A DNA stretch of 64,000 nt from Planococcus shixiaomingii. GTDB lineage: Bacteria > Bacillota > Bacilli > Bacillales_A > Planococcaceae. This document shows positions 54,069 through 62,571 of this stretch, piece after piece; the stretch's first letter is position 1; each line of letters starts with the position of its first letter. Under the pieces are notes generated by a model, which was given only the letters and a program-made list of their open reading frames with translations, did not search any database and was not told the DNA's origin. Location of the stretch: contig NZ_CP129236.1 in the NCBI RefSeq assembly GCF_030413615.1, positions 3,580,001 through 3,644,000 on the forward strand, written 5' to 3'. The position numbers and the translations under genes were made by a program.

Positions 54069-56492
54069 CTAATGTTTGATTAGAGAATTTGCTTTTCTTT
54101 CAAAATACGTATGCAACCGATATTCCGCAATTTCATATGTCCAATTATATAAAACTTCATTTTCGTCTAGAGATGGTTCAAGCTCAAACTTAAATACCCC
54201 ATCTTCGAACAAAACAATCCCATCTTTCGCACTGCCGCTCCATTTTGTCATCGGCATATTTGATATAAGATCCGCAATTTTCTTTGCATCGTAGTTACGA
54301 AGCCTTCTGCCTTGAGCATCACTAAAATCGACTCTTAATCGATAATCTTTTTCTGTTAAATACTGATGGAAGTAAGGAGCTGTCTCTTCTGGCGTAATAG
54401 GCTCCAGCCAAGGCTCGCTTCCTTTAGAAAGCATGTAACTTAAAACCACCATCTTATAACTTTTCGTCATGCCGGTTTTTTCAACTTCAATAAACCAAGG
54501 TTTATAGTTCATCCAAACCGTTTCTTCTTCAACTGTTAGTTCCCCTGCATAAGCAAGCATACCGAAATAACTGTTAAATTCCTGTTTTACTATCCGAGAA
54601 TCCACGTTTGCATGGAGATGATATTCCAAATACGTCGGTCGTCTTCCTATTTCTTTCTTCAATTCCTGATAAGCCAGTACAAGAGCTTCTTTCCGAGGCG
54701 CTCGCTTTTTCCTAAGCTCTTCTAGAAGATTGATTACCTTTAGATCCAAATTGAATTTGCAGAGTTCCGGTACCATCGGTGTAATCAAGGTCTTCTTCCC
54801 ACCCTCTTCAGATGTATCATATACGGTCAACTTCAAATCTGCATTTCGGTAATTTCCGATAAAATCGATGATGACGCAATGGGTCTTCCCTTCAGCTACG
54901 CGCAACCCACGGCCGATTTGCTGGGTGTAGACAGCCAATGATTCCGTCGGGCGAATAAAGAGAAGAGTGTCGACTTTTGGAATATCAACGCCTTCGTTAA
55001 ATAAGTCGACGGTAAAAATGATTTCTAAATCCTTTGAATCTAGTCTCGTTCTAGCAGTTTTTCTTTCGTCTGCCGGAGACTCTCCGTGAAGTGCAATGGA
55101 GCGAGCACCATTCCGCTTGAAAAACTCACTCATGTAAACTGCTTGTTTTACGGAAGAACAAAAGACAATCGTTCTAGTCTGCTTATATTCTTTCCAAGCA
55201 TCCATTATTTTCTGAGCAAATTCTTCCCGCAGCTGTACTTGCAGCAATTCTTCTTCATCATAGCGTGTCCCACGCCAAGGAATCGCAGAGTAATCCGTGT
55301 CATCATAAACCCCGTAATATTGAAACGGCGCCAGCCAATTGCGTTCAATCGCATCCAAGAAATGAATCGAGATAGCCACGTTGCCATCACATAAAGCATA
55401 AACGTCTTTATTATCCATACGATCAGGTGTCGCCGTAATTCCCAATAAAAATTTCGGCTCAAAATGGTTTAGCAACCGTTCATATGTCGGCGCTGCCGCA
55501 TGGTGAAACTCATCCACTACAATCAAATCAAATTGATCTCGTGAAAAACGATCCAAGTGGTACTGGCTGCCAAGCGTGAAGACGGAGGCAAAGATAAAGT
55601 CGGCATCCGTCCTTTTCTCAGTTGCATTATAAAAAGCACTTGATCGGTTCGGATGGACATGTTCAAACGATTGCTTTGTCTGATATAGAATTTCTTCTCG
55701 ATGCGCAACAAATAAAACCCGCTTGAATTTTTCTGCGAAAAAAGCCGCCAGATATGTCTTGCCAAGTCCAGTTGCCAACACTACCATTGCGCGGCTGTAA
55801 TCTTCGGCCATTGTATTTCCAAGCGCTTTCAATGCTTCTTGTTGAGCAGGACGGGGTGAAATATCAGTTATGTAAGGAGTTTTTCGCTCTCCTATTTTTT
55901 GAGGCTGGTTCTTGCCGACTGTTATTTCCACTTCTTCGGCTTTCGACCAAACCGGACTGATTGGCCGTTTAATATTCGCTTCTTTATGTAATATTTCATA
56001 TTCAGCCAGAGTTTCCTGGTTCAAGGGAATTGTCTGCTCCGCGTAAAAGTGTTTGGTAAACTGATTGACCGCCTCTTCAAAAACTTCTGCGTCCACTGAA
56101 GTAGGAGCAATTAAACTCCATTCAATCCCCATTGTTAAAGCAGACTTGGAAAGATTGGATGAACCAACAATCAGATGAGAGTTTTCCTTGCCTCTAAATA
56201 AATAGGACTTCGGATGAAAAGAAGTTCCGCCACTTTTCCAAATACGGATTTCAGCTTTTGGCAGCCGATCCAAAAGGATTCGAAGCGCTTCAGGCTGTGT
56301 GACAAAAAGGTAGTCGCCGACTAGCAATTTAATCGGCACTCCCTTTTCAGCCGCTTTCTGCAGAAAAGGAACAATCAACTCCACACCTGATTTCATTGCA
56401 AAAGCAGTAATCCAATGAATTTCAGTCGCATCTTTTGATAGTCTTTCTAAATGCGATACAAGCTGAGAAGTTACCAATTCTAGCTTAGTCAT
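54069..56492 (-). CDS. PLD-nuclease / superfamily 2 helicase fusion
   Basis: 807 residues. The N-terminal phospholipase-D-like nuclease domain (about 1-165) has SFHPKSYLFRGKENSHLIVG followed by SSNLS (the HxK...N half-site). The DEAD/DEAH helicase has motif I VLATGLGKT, II VVDEFHHA, III GITATPDRMD and VI QQIGRGLRV. A C-terminal module of about 250 residues (RKKRAPRKEALVLAYQELKK ... GRRPTYLEYHLHAN) resembles the region after the helicase core in DUF3427-type proteins but diverges. Probably a DNA-damaging defence or repair effector. Starts at ATG 56492 with GAGG, overlapping the upstream pyrophosphohydrolase gene by 8 nt. Confidence 0.85.
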   Translation of the reverse strand: MTKLELVTSQLVSHLERLSKDATEIHWITAFAMKSGVELIVPFLQKAAEKGVPIKLLVGDYLFVTQPEALRILLDRLPKAEIRIWKSGGTSFHPKSYLFRGKENSHLIVGSSNLSKSALTMGIEWSLIAPTSVDAEVFEEAVNQFTKHFYAEQTIPLNQETLAEYEILHKEANIKRPISPVWSKAEEVEITVGKNQPQKIGERKTPYITDISPRPAQQEALKALGNTMAEDYSRAMVVLATGLGKTYLAAFFAEKFKRVLFVAHREEILYQTKQSFEHVHPNRSSAFYNATEKRTDADFIFASVFTLGSQYHLDRFSRDQFDLIVVDEFHHAAAPTYERLLNHFEPKFLLGITATPDRMDNKDVYALCDGNVAISIHFLDAIERNWLAPFQYYGVYDDTDYSAIPWRGTRYDEEELLQVQLREEFAQKIMDAWKEYKQTRTIVFCSSVKQAVYMSEFFKRNGARSIALHGESPADERKTARTRLDSKDLEIIFTVDLFNEGVDIPKVDTLLFIRPTESLAVYTQQIGRGLRVAEGKTHCVIIDFIGNYRNADLKLTVYDTSEEGGKKTLITPMVPELCKFNLDLKVINLLEELRKKRAPRKEALVLAYQELKKEIGRRPTYLEYHLHANVDSRIVKQEFNSYFGMLAYAGELTVEEETVWMNYKPWFIEVEKTGMTKSYKMVVLSYMLSKGSEPWLEPITPEETAPYFHQYLTEKDYRLRVDFSDAQGRRLRNYDAKKIADLISNMPMTKWSGSAKDGIVLFEDGVFKFELEPSLDENEVLYNWTYEIAEYRLHTYFERKANSLIKH

Positions 56493-56811
56493 CTTCAACC
56501 TCGATCAAGAAAATTCGCTTCTCGAAGCCTCCACGTTTTTCAGCTTTTTGTTTGCGGACTTCTTCAAGTTTTACAAAAGAAGAACCGTGAGTTTTTGTTG
56601 CTGCATGGATCAGTTCTAGAATATCGGCTAGTTCTTCTATTGCTTCTTCGTTTGTTTCTGCTTCGTTGTATTCTACAAGTTCTTCGCTTAGTTTCTTTTT
56701 TAATTCAATAATGTACTCATCTTCATTAAGAATACGGGTAGAAAATTCTTTTCCTGTTTTCTCGATTACTTCAGGTACGCTATCTCTAATTAGTTTGTTA
56801 TATACAGGCAT
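56485..56811 (-). CDS. PRA-PH/MazG-like nucleotide pyrophosphohydrolase
   Basis: A 108-residue all-alpha pyrophosphohydrolase. It begins MPVYNKLIRDSVPEVIEKTG and has the metal-binding helix pair KKLSEELVEYNEAETNEEAI then EELADILELIHA (EExxE and ExxD motifs). Such small proteins hydrolyse non-canonical or excess NTPs. Translationally coupled to the helicase that follows and 89 bp after another PLD-helicase, so a link to defence or genome maintenance is likely. Substrate unknown. SD AAAGGAG. Confidence 0.85.
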   Translation of the reverse strand: MPVYNKLIRDSVPEVIEKTGKEFSTRILNEDEYIIELKKKLSEELVEYNEAETNEEAIEELADILELIHAATKTHGSSFVKLEEVRKQKAEKRGGFEKRIFLIEVEDD

Positions 56812-56900
56812 TAAAATTCTCCTTTATAAATAGTTTAGCTTACTTGTTAAGAAAGCTTGTACCACGATAAAAATATGAATTTATTTTTAAGAGGGATAAG

Positions 56901-59798
56901 TTAATTTTCTTCATTCGCAATATAATGATACAACTTACTATCCAAACTCTTCTCCATCACCAAATGCATATGAACAACAGGAATCTCTTTATCGTTCTTA
57001 TCTTGCATCGTACTTTGTTCAATCGCATTTTTGTCTGGAGTAACTTCACCTAGATAATAGAAGTCCGTTCCTTCATCGTCATCTTTTTTCACGAACAGGT
57101 GAAGATCGATTCCTAACTCTTTTGCTTGGATGATTTTTTGTACTTCTTCAGAAGCGAGGGTCCGATTACTTCTCGTAGACCATTTGAAGATTTCGGGGTT
57201 TACGAATCCTTCAGTATAAGCAACACTCGATTCTACTTCCTCATCCTTGTGATAAGTAACGAAAATTGGGCAGGTTCCATGTTTAGTTTTGTAGCCATAC
57301 ATTGTCGAGCTTTCATCGCTGTGCCAATTTAGCAGCCTACATGCATCTTTTCTTGTGTATTTTTTATAAAGCGTTAAAGCTTTTTCGCATGAGTATTTTA
57401 CACTTATAAGATTTGCAGTTTCGACAAGATACACAAGCATTTCTTTAAAATACGAGTTTGATTTTATTTGCACTGCAATTTCATCATTAAAGGAGTAGTC
57501 ACCCTGCTGATTTAACACAACAATTGGTTTGTTTCCGTATTTCTTTTGAGGACCTGAGTTGAAAAAAGATAAATTTAGAACGCGTTCTACCGATCGAATT
57601 GTTTCTTCGTTTGTTGCACAGCCCGCTTCACTTAATTGAAACAAATAATCTTCTTTTGAAACTTGTTCTTCTTTAAGAAGTAGGTCCAACAATAAAACCT
57701 CATGCTTCCGCTTTCCGTTTAACACTTCTTGAGAAAGCATCGTAATTACTTGTTCTTCGTAAGGCGCTAATACATCTTCTATCTCTTTTAGCTTTAATAA
57801 GAAGCGGTAATAAGTAACGTGTTTTTGAACAATCACTAGCGGATCAATTGAGTTGTGAATGATAAAGTCCTGCAGTCTTGGTACTCCACCAATTCTGTTT
57901 TTCAGTTCCACATACGCTTCTCTCAACAATTTCAAATCTGTTAAATTGCTTGTTTTTATCGCGCTAAATACGCGATTCTTCGCGATTTCTTCAAAGTTCA
58001 CGGTTGAGACACCTTTGATGTAACTGGTGTCTTTCATATGTCGGCGGATATTGTCTTTGTTTTGAGAACGGTCTCCAGATAAAGCAATCGGGATTAGGTA
58101 GTTGTTTTTATAATTGCCGATAAAATCTATGATTGTCACATATTCTTTTGATCCGTGCTTTCGCAGTCCACGTCCAAGTTGTTGGATAAAGATAATGCTC
58201 GATTGAGTTTGACGTAGCATGACCACTTGGTTAACGCTTGGAATATCAATTCCTTCGTTAAAGATGTCGACGGTCAAAATATAATCTAAATGACCTTTTT
58301 CTAGATTTTCGACTTGATGAATACGATCTTCTTGTGAATTGTCCCCTGTTAAAGCGACCGTCTTTAATCCTCTTTTATTTAACTCAACCGAAAGCTGTTG
58401 TGCTTCTTCTTTTCTGCTACAGAACATTAATCCTCGAACTCTTTCACCTGAAAAGCCATAATAATCGATTTTTTGGAGAATGTGATTTACACGTTCTTCC
58501 GTCACAAGCTTTGTGAAGATCTTCGCTTCGTCTGTAATTTCTTCACCCAGGTCGATATCGGTAACCCCAAAATAGTGAAACGGACAAAGCATATCTTCTT
58601 CAAGCGCTTCTTGCAGACGAATTTCATAAGCAATGTTGTAATCGAAAAGTTCATAAATATTGAAGTCGTCAGTTCGTTCAGGAGTTGCAGTCATGCCCAT
58701 TAAGAACTTTGGTTGGAAATAGTCTATTACTTTTTGGTACGACTTTGCCCCTGCCTTATGTACTTCATCGATTAAAATATAATCGAATGCTTCTGGATCT
58801 ATTTGACGCAACGTATCTTCTTTTGAAATCGTTTGGATTGTCGCAAACAAATACCTGGCATTCGTTTGTTTTAACGAGCCTGATAGAATACCAAAGTCTT
58901 CTTTGACCCCACCTAAGATTCGAATAAAATCCGATTTCGCTTTTTGCAAGATCTGTTCTCGGTGAACGATAAAAAGCATGCGTTTTGGCGCAAAACTTCG
59001 TACGTCAAATGCAGATAAATAGGTTTTACCAGTTCCTGTTGCGGAAATTACTAAGCCTCTGTCATTTCCTGATTCGCGAACATGTTGGATTTCTTGAAGA
59101 GCAGCTTGCTGCATTTTATTCGGTGTAATTTGCAAGGCATCTTCAATTGCATTGATTTGGTATGCGACCGGAAAGTCTGTAACAACGCTTACTTCTCGGT
59201 TGTATTGAAGCGGAATATATGTACTTTCGTACGTTTGAATCCACTCATCTGTTAAAGGAATGGACGTTGCCCATACATCTTCGAATTGATCATTAAAATG
59301 GTTTACAATTTCACCATTTTCAAGTGATGTAAGTTTAACGTTCCACTCATAATTCACTTTTAATGCATTAGCCGTCAAATTAGAACTTCCAACGATTAAA
59401 GAATGATGCGTTTCGTGATTGAATATGTACCCTTTAGAGTGAAAGCCTTTTTTGTTAGCTAAACGCACTTCGACATTCGTGATTTTCAGAAGTTCTTTAA
59501 ATACTTTCGGCTGATTAAAGTTAAGGAAAGTTGAGGTTAAGATTCGACCTTTAATACCTTTCCGCTCCAAGTCCAAAAAGTGAGATTTGAGTGTAGCCAA
59601 GCCGCTCTCTGTCACGAAAGCTACAGAAAAAATAAAGGATTGACAGTGATCGAGTTCTTCAAGCAACGTATTTAGAACGTTTTCATTGGTATGTGTATTA
59701 TTAACCAACAATGTTGGTTTAAATCGCTCCCCGCTATGTTGGGTTTGGTCAATAAACCCTTTGTATAAAGACTCCTGCAAATTCTGTAGTAAATCCAT
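56901..59798 (-). CDS. PLD-nuclease / SF2 helicase / DUF3427 protein
   Basis: 965 residues. PLD-like nuclease at the N-terminus (about 20-190; FHSKGYIFNHETHHSLIVGS then SNLTANAL). The helicase core has motif I ISATGTGKT, II LIDEVHKAG, III GMTATPERTDD and VI QQLGRGLRKHG. The C-terminal DUF3427 region begins near IIDFIGNYKNNYLIPIALSG; its end (about 850-940) has VTYHKDEEVESSVAYTEGFV and FVKKDDDEGTDFYYLGEVTP, the usual DUF3427 terminus. Third gene of an operon after an extended HU and a Nudix hydrolase (21 bp gap from the Nudix stop). ATG 59798 follows GGGGA. A paralogue lies immediately downstream. Confidence 0.9.
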   Translation of the reverse strand: MDLLQNLQESLYKGFIDQTQHSGERFKPTLLVNNTHTNENVLNTLLEELDHCQSFIFSVAFVTESGLATLKSHFLDLERKGIKGRILTSTFLNFNQPKVFKELLKITNVEVRLANKKGFHSKGYIFNHETHHSLIVGSSNLTANALKVNYEWNVKLTSLENGEIVNHFNDQFEDVWATSIPLTDEWIQTYESTYIPLQYNREVSVVTDFPVAYQINAIEDALQITPNKMQQAALQEIQHVRESGNDRGLVISATGTGKTYLSAFDVRSFAPKRMLFIVHREQILQKAKSDFIRILGGVKEDFGILSGSLKQTNARYLFATIQTISKEDTLRQIDPEAFDYILIDEVHKAGAKSYQKVIDYFQPKFLMGMTATPERTDDFNIYELFDYNIAYEIRLQEALEEDMLCPFHYFGVTDIDLGEEITDEAKIFTKLVTEERVNHILQKIDYYGFSGERVRGLMFCSRKEEAQQLSVELNKRGLKTVALTGDNSQEDRIHQVENLEKGHLDYILTVDIFNEGIDIPSVNQVVMLRQTQSSIIFIQQLGRGLRKHGSKEYVTIIDFIGNYKNNYLIPIALSGDRSQNKDNIRRHMKDTSYIKGVSTVNFEEIAKNRVFSAIKTSNLTDLKLLREAYVELKNRIGGVPRLQDFIIHNSIDPLVIVQKHVTYYRFLLKLKEIEDVLAPYEEQVITMLSQEVLNGKRKHEVLLLDLLLKEEQVSKEDYLFQLSEAGCATNEETIRSVERVLNLSFFNSGPQKKYGNKPIVVLNQQGDYSFNDEIAVQIKSNSYFKEMLVYLVETANLISVKYSCEKALTLYKKYTRKDACRLLNWHSDESSTMYGYKTKHGTCPIFVTYHKDEEVESSVAYTEGFVNPEIFKWSTRSNRTLASEEVQKIIQAKELGIDLHLFVKKDDDEGTDFYYLGEVTPDKNAIEQSTMQDKNDKEIPVVHMHLVMEKSLDSKLYHYIANEEN

Positions 59799-59819
59799 AT
59801 GCAATCCCCATTCATCTTC

Positions 59820-60224
59820 TTAGTCTTGAGCAACAAAGGTTTTAGCTATTTTTTCAATCGCCGGAATATCAGCTGGCGCCCATTCTAGTTTTTCTAATTC
59901 ATGTGGCTTTAGCCATTTGATAGCGATGTGTTCAGTAAGTACAGGAACACCTTCTACTAATTGGCAATAGAAAGTTGTTAAATGAACAATACCAAAATCA
60001 TATTCATGTACAGTGTGTTCAACTTGTTCACCAATTTCAATGATACATTTCATTTCTTCTTGAATTTCACGCTTTAGAGCAGCTTGTGGACTTTCGCCTT
60101 GTTCGATTTTGCCACCCGGAAATTCCCAAAGTCCTGGCAACGCTTTTTCAGTACCGCGTTGCGCGCACAGAATTTTTTCACCATCTGTGATGACTGCTCC
60201 TACGACATGGATATTTTTCTTCAT
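59820..60224 (-). CDS. Nudix hydrolase, MutT (8-oxo-dGTP diphosphatase) type
   Basis: 134 residues. The Nudix box GGKIEQGESPQAALKREIQE followed by EMKC matches GX5EX7REUXEEXGU in all but the last Gly (Lys-Cys here). GLWEFPGGK and the end EKLEWAPADIPAIEKI are typical of bacterial MutT. It clears oxidised or foreign nucleoside triphosphates. AGGAG overlaps the HU stop, so HU and Nudix genes are in one operon. An in-frame TTG at 60233 is 4 nt from that SD and ATG 60224 is 13 nt from it; the start is unsettled. AT-rich, unlike the HU gene before it. Confidence 0.87.
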   Translation of the reverse strand: MKKNIHVVGAVITDGEKILCAQRGTEKALPGLWEFPGGKIEQGESPQAALKREIQEEMKCIIEIGEQVEHTVHEYDFGIVHLTTFYCQLVEGVPVLTEHIAIKWLKPHELEKLEWAPADIPAIEKIAKTFVAQD

Positions 60225-60242
60225 GTTCTTCAACTCACTCCT

Positions 60243-60803
60243 TTATACATACTTCCGATAATTCGCTCGTAAAAACACACTATCAATCTGGCTAGTAAAC
60301 ACTTCGGTATTCAATATCCTTTTGCTGATCAATCGGTTGGCAATGCTCTCCGCTTCCAGAAACTCCAAACCAAGCTCTTCCCCCATATTCTTCACTTCAA
60401 CTAATACCAAATCATCCGCGTTGCCATCTGCAGCTTTGGCTTTCCGGTATACCTCCACAACATAAGCAAGTGCTCTCGCTTCTTCCTCGTTGAGTTTACC
60501 GGTCGCCAGGAAGTTCTCGATAAAGTCGCGCTGATTCACGATGTCCTTCAGCACTTTCGCTGCCTTAAACTGAGGCGCTTTGGAAGCCGGGATGGTGATT
60601 TCTTCTCCGGTCTGCGGGTTGCGGCCTTTGCGCTCGCTTTTTTCAGTTACCTGGAAAGCGCCGAAGTCGTTAATTTTCACTTCTTCGCCGTTTTGAAGGG
60701 CTGACGTGATGCTCGCCAGGATTTCATTGACGGCTTTTGCTGCCTGGTCTTTATGCAAATTGGTTTTATGGGCTACTTCTTTGATCAGTTCGGTTTTGTT
60801 CAT
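60243..60803 (-). CDS. HU-family DNA-binding protein with C-terminal extension
   Basis: 186 residues, twice the usual length. Residues 1-90 are a complete HU: MNKTELIKEVAHKTNLHKDQ, INDFGAFQV, and the DNA arm SERKGRNPQTGEEITIPASK with KAPQFKAAKVLKD. Residues 91-186 form a charged helical extension of unknown type (RDFIENFLATGKLNEEEARA, then GEELGLEFLEAESIANRLIS and ending FLRANYRKYV). The housekeeping HU is not fused, so this is a second or specialised HU. First gene of the operon with the Nudix and helicase genes. SD AGGAGGA. The leader contains a terminator-like hairpin. Confidence 0.85.
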   Translation of the reverse strand: MNKTELIKEVAHKTNLHKDQAAKAVNEILASITSALQNGEEVKINDFGAFQVTEKSERKGRNPQTGEEITIPASKAPQFKAAKVLKDIVNQRDFIENFLATGKLNEEEARALAYVVEVYRKAKAADGNADDLVLVEVKNMGEELGLEFLEAESIANRLISKRILNTEVFTSQIDSVFLRANYRKYV

Positions 60804-60822
60804 CGCTTTTTCCTCCTGTATG

Positions 60823-60844
60823 AAAAAGCGGGCTCTTCCCCGCT
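60823..60844 (-). terminator. Terminator-like hairpin in the leader of the HU operon
   Basis: On the minus strand AGCGGG-GAAGAG-CCCGCT followed by TTTTCA lies between the -10 (TATAAT, 60873-60878) and the HU SD (GGAGGA, 60811-60816). No gene on this strand reads in from upstream, so it acts as a possible attenuator of the operon itself. Confidence 0.6.
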
Positions 60845-60998
60845 AATTTATTCGCTTTGCGTTTATACCTCTATTATACAGCTTTCGAGTAATTGAGTAA
60901 TTTTCTCCTATGTTTATTCCCACTTAATATTTTGAAATAGTGTTAAAATAGAATCTGTTGCCCTGTGCATCGAATCTATTTATAAAGGAATTCAAAAT

Positions 60999-61358
60999 AT
61001 GATACAAATTCTTTGGTACATCTATGCAGCCTTTTTGGCCACATCATCAATCGCCTATTTGATCCACGGCGGCTATAAGAACAAGATCTTCCTAATCGAC
61101 TTGGTCGTTTCCGCTATCACGTGGACTGGGCTTTTCGGCTTCATCACCCACCGTGAAATTTTCACGCCATTCGTCTGGCAAATCGTCTTTTTCGGGGCGC
61201 TGATATGGGATATCCTCTTCTATTTCTTCCTGAGAAACAAAGTGATGGAGACGGAAGTGGAAGGCGAAGATATGCGGATGATGAATATTTTCACCACCGT
61301 CTTTATGGTTATTTTGCTGGGGCCGCTGTATTACGCGTTGTTCCAGTACGCATTTTAA
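60999..61358 (+). CDS. Hypothetical membrane protein, 119 residues
   Basis: Not a named family that I recognise. Four helices (about 2-22, 30-50, 56-78, 92-117) with a short acidic loop METEVEGEDM before the last. It starts MIQILWYIYAAFLATSSIAY. SD AAAGGAA. Divergent from the HU operon and followed by its own terminator. Topology suggests a small transporter or sensor subunit, but nothing supports a specific role. Confidence 0.65.
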   Translation: MIQILWYIYAAFLATSSIAYLIHGGYKNKIFLIDLVVSAITWTGLFGFITHREIFTPFVWQIVFFGALIWDILFYFFLRNKVMETEVEGEDMRMMNIFTTVFMVILLGPLYYALFQYAF

Positions 61359-61364
61359 AACAGC

Positions 61365-61400
61365 AAAAACCATCGTTCGCATGTTGAACGGTGGTTTTTT
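61365..61400 (+). terminator. Terminator after the 119-residue membrane protein
   Basis: AAAACCATCGTTC pairs with GAACGGTGGTTTT, then T-run. Confidence 0.88.
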
Positions 61401-61606
61401 GTGCAATAGGCGTCTTTCTTCCTAATAAGGACCTTCTTTTAATTCTGATACAGAAGTGAAAGAAGGTGGAATATTTACTTGCGGTTCAGCTGACTGTAAA
61501 TATGCTTCCAAATAACAATGGACTGCAGGAGTTAGTTGCACTTATGATAAGAGTACTTTAAAGAAAACTCTCACAGTCCATGCCAATAAGAATCGGGAGA
61601 AGCGCT

Positions 61607-61921
61607 ATGAAAAGACTAGTGATTGTAATTTTGTTTTCACTTTTGATTGTTGGAATTGCCGCTGGTTCAGCTTATTTGTATAGTGAACACAAAGAAAACG
61701 AGATGGCTGTCTTTCATTATGCAGCAGTAGAAGTACTGAAATCTTACGACGAAAGTGAGCCGTTGTTTCACGGAGGTACAAGATATGATTTCGGTCAAGG
61801 GAGATATGTGGTCATCGTCAAAAATCAGCATGGTAAAGAGTATACGTATGAAGTACTGATAAACGATGATCGCTCTCTATTCGAAATACATGACCTCACC
61901 TCTTACTTCCCAGGTTCTTAA
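61607..61921 (+). CDS. Hypothetical secreted or anchored protein, 104 residues
   Basis: One N-terminal hydrophobic helix (MKRLVIVILFSLLIVGIAAG) with no lipobox or clear cleavage site, then a small extracytoplasmic domain (YDFGQGRYVVIVKNQHGKEY, TYEVLINDDRSLFEIHDL) with a beta-rich PepSY- or DUF5590-like feel. Not assigned. The frame is open nine codons upstream, but GGGAGA before ATG 61607 fixes the start. Followed by a small terminator. Confidence 0.6.
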   Translation: MKRLVIVILFSLLIVGIAAGSAYLYSEHKENEMAVFHYAAVEVLKSYDESEPLFHGGTRYDFGQGRYVVIVKNQHGKEYTYEVLINDDRSLFEIHDLTSYFPGS

Positions 61922-61922
61922 A

Positions 61923-61948
61923 ACCTTCTTGTGAAGGCTGTTTTTATT
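61923..61948 (+). terminator. Terminator after the anchored protein gene
   Basis: CCTTC-TTGT-GAAGG stem directly after the stop, followed by TTTTT. Confidence 0.65.
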
Positions 61949-61955
61949 AATGCGT

Positions 61956-61997
61956 ATGGCGAAGCATGAACATCCAGTAACCGGCATCATTTGAAAC
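61956..61997 (-). pseudogene. Short remnant of a gntP 3' end
   Basis: On the minus strand this stretch reads SNDAGYWMF, and the DNA matches the intact gntP segment at 62685-62715 (encoding VNDAGFWMF) at about 25 of 31 positions. It is a tiny relic of a second GntP-family gene or of a local duplication. Confidence 0.4.
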
Positions 61998-62056
61998 TTT
62001 TAAGCTACCCTCACGTAAATATCCTTATTCATCTTATATAGTAGGAAGTGAAAAAA

Positions 62057-62485
62057 TTGTATTATTTCTTGCTCCTGTTAGGAGCTTTCTTCGTGCTTAT
62101 GGCGATTGGCTTATGTTTTGTTATGTACTACGAAAAAGAGGTTACATTGAAAAATCTAGGTATGGTCATTATATGCTTGTTATTCGGCAGTTTTCTTTTA
62201 ATGATGACTCTCCCCAGCTTAAAGCACATGCTGCTGAAGGAGTACGATATAGTCAAAGGAAACTGCGTCATCGACGTTTCTTCAGAGGGCCGCACTGCTG
62301 ACGCTACTTTCAGGATGCCCGATACAGATGATGTGTTTTCTTTTACTGACATTCCCGAACTGGATGCTTACGGTAAAGCAATTCCTTACTATTGTGAAGT
62401 TACCGTTTCAAAAGACCATATGTTTGAAATTGATTACAAAATTTTCGATGTGGAGACGCGTGAGCTGCTGCAATCAAGTGACTAG
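62057..62485 (+). CDS. Hypothetical membrane protein, 142 residues
   Basis: Two N-terminal helices (about 1-25 and 32-55; MYYFLLLLGAFFVL.. then GMVIICLLFGSFLLMMTLP), then a soluble domain of about 80 residues with beta strands (YDIVKGNCVIDVSSEGRTAD, YYCEVTVSKDHMFEIDYKIF). This suggests a membrane-anchored domain like DUF3592 proteins. Start chosen at TTG 62057 because AGGAAGTG lies six bases before it; GTG 62048 overlaps that SD. Convergent with gntP, sharing the terminator region. No function assigned. Confidence 0.6.
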   Translation: MYYFLLLLGAFFVLMAIGLCFVMYYEKEVTLKNLGMVIICLLFGSFLLMMTLPSLKHMLLKEYDIVKGNCVIDVSSEGRTADATFRMPDTDDVFSFTDIPELDAYGKAIPYYCEVTVSKDHMFEIDYKIFDVETRELLQSSD

Positions 62486-62521
62486 CTGCTATACGAGACG
62501 CAGGTACTATTTACGAGCCAT

Positions 62522-62561
62522 AAAAAAATCCGCCATTCAACTTGTGAATGGCGGATTTTCT
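62522..62561 (-). terminator. Terminator after gntP
   Basis: AAAATCCGCCATTCA / TGAATGGCGGATTTT, short loop, seven T on the minus strand. Confidence 0.93.
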
Positions 62562-62571
62562 ATTTGCTTAT

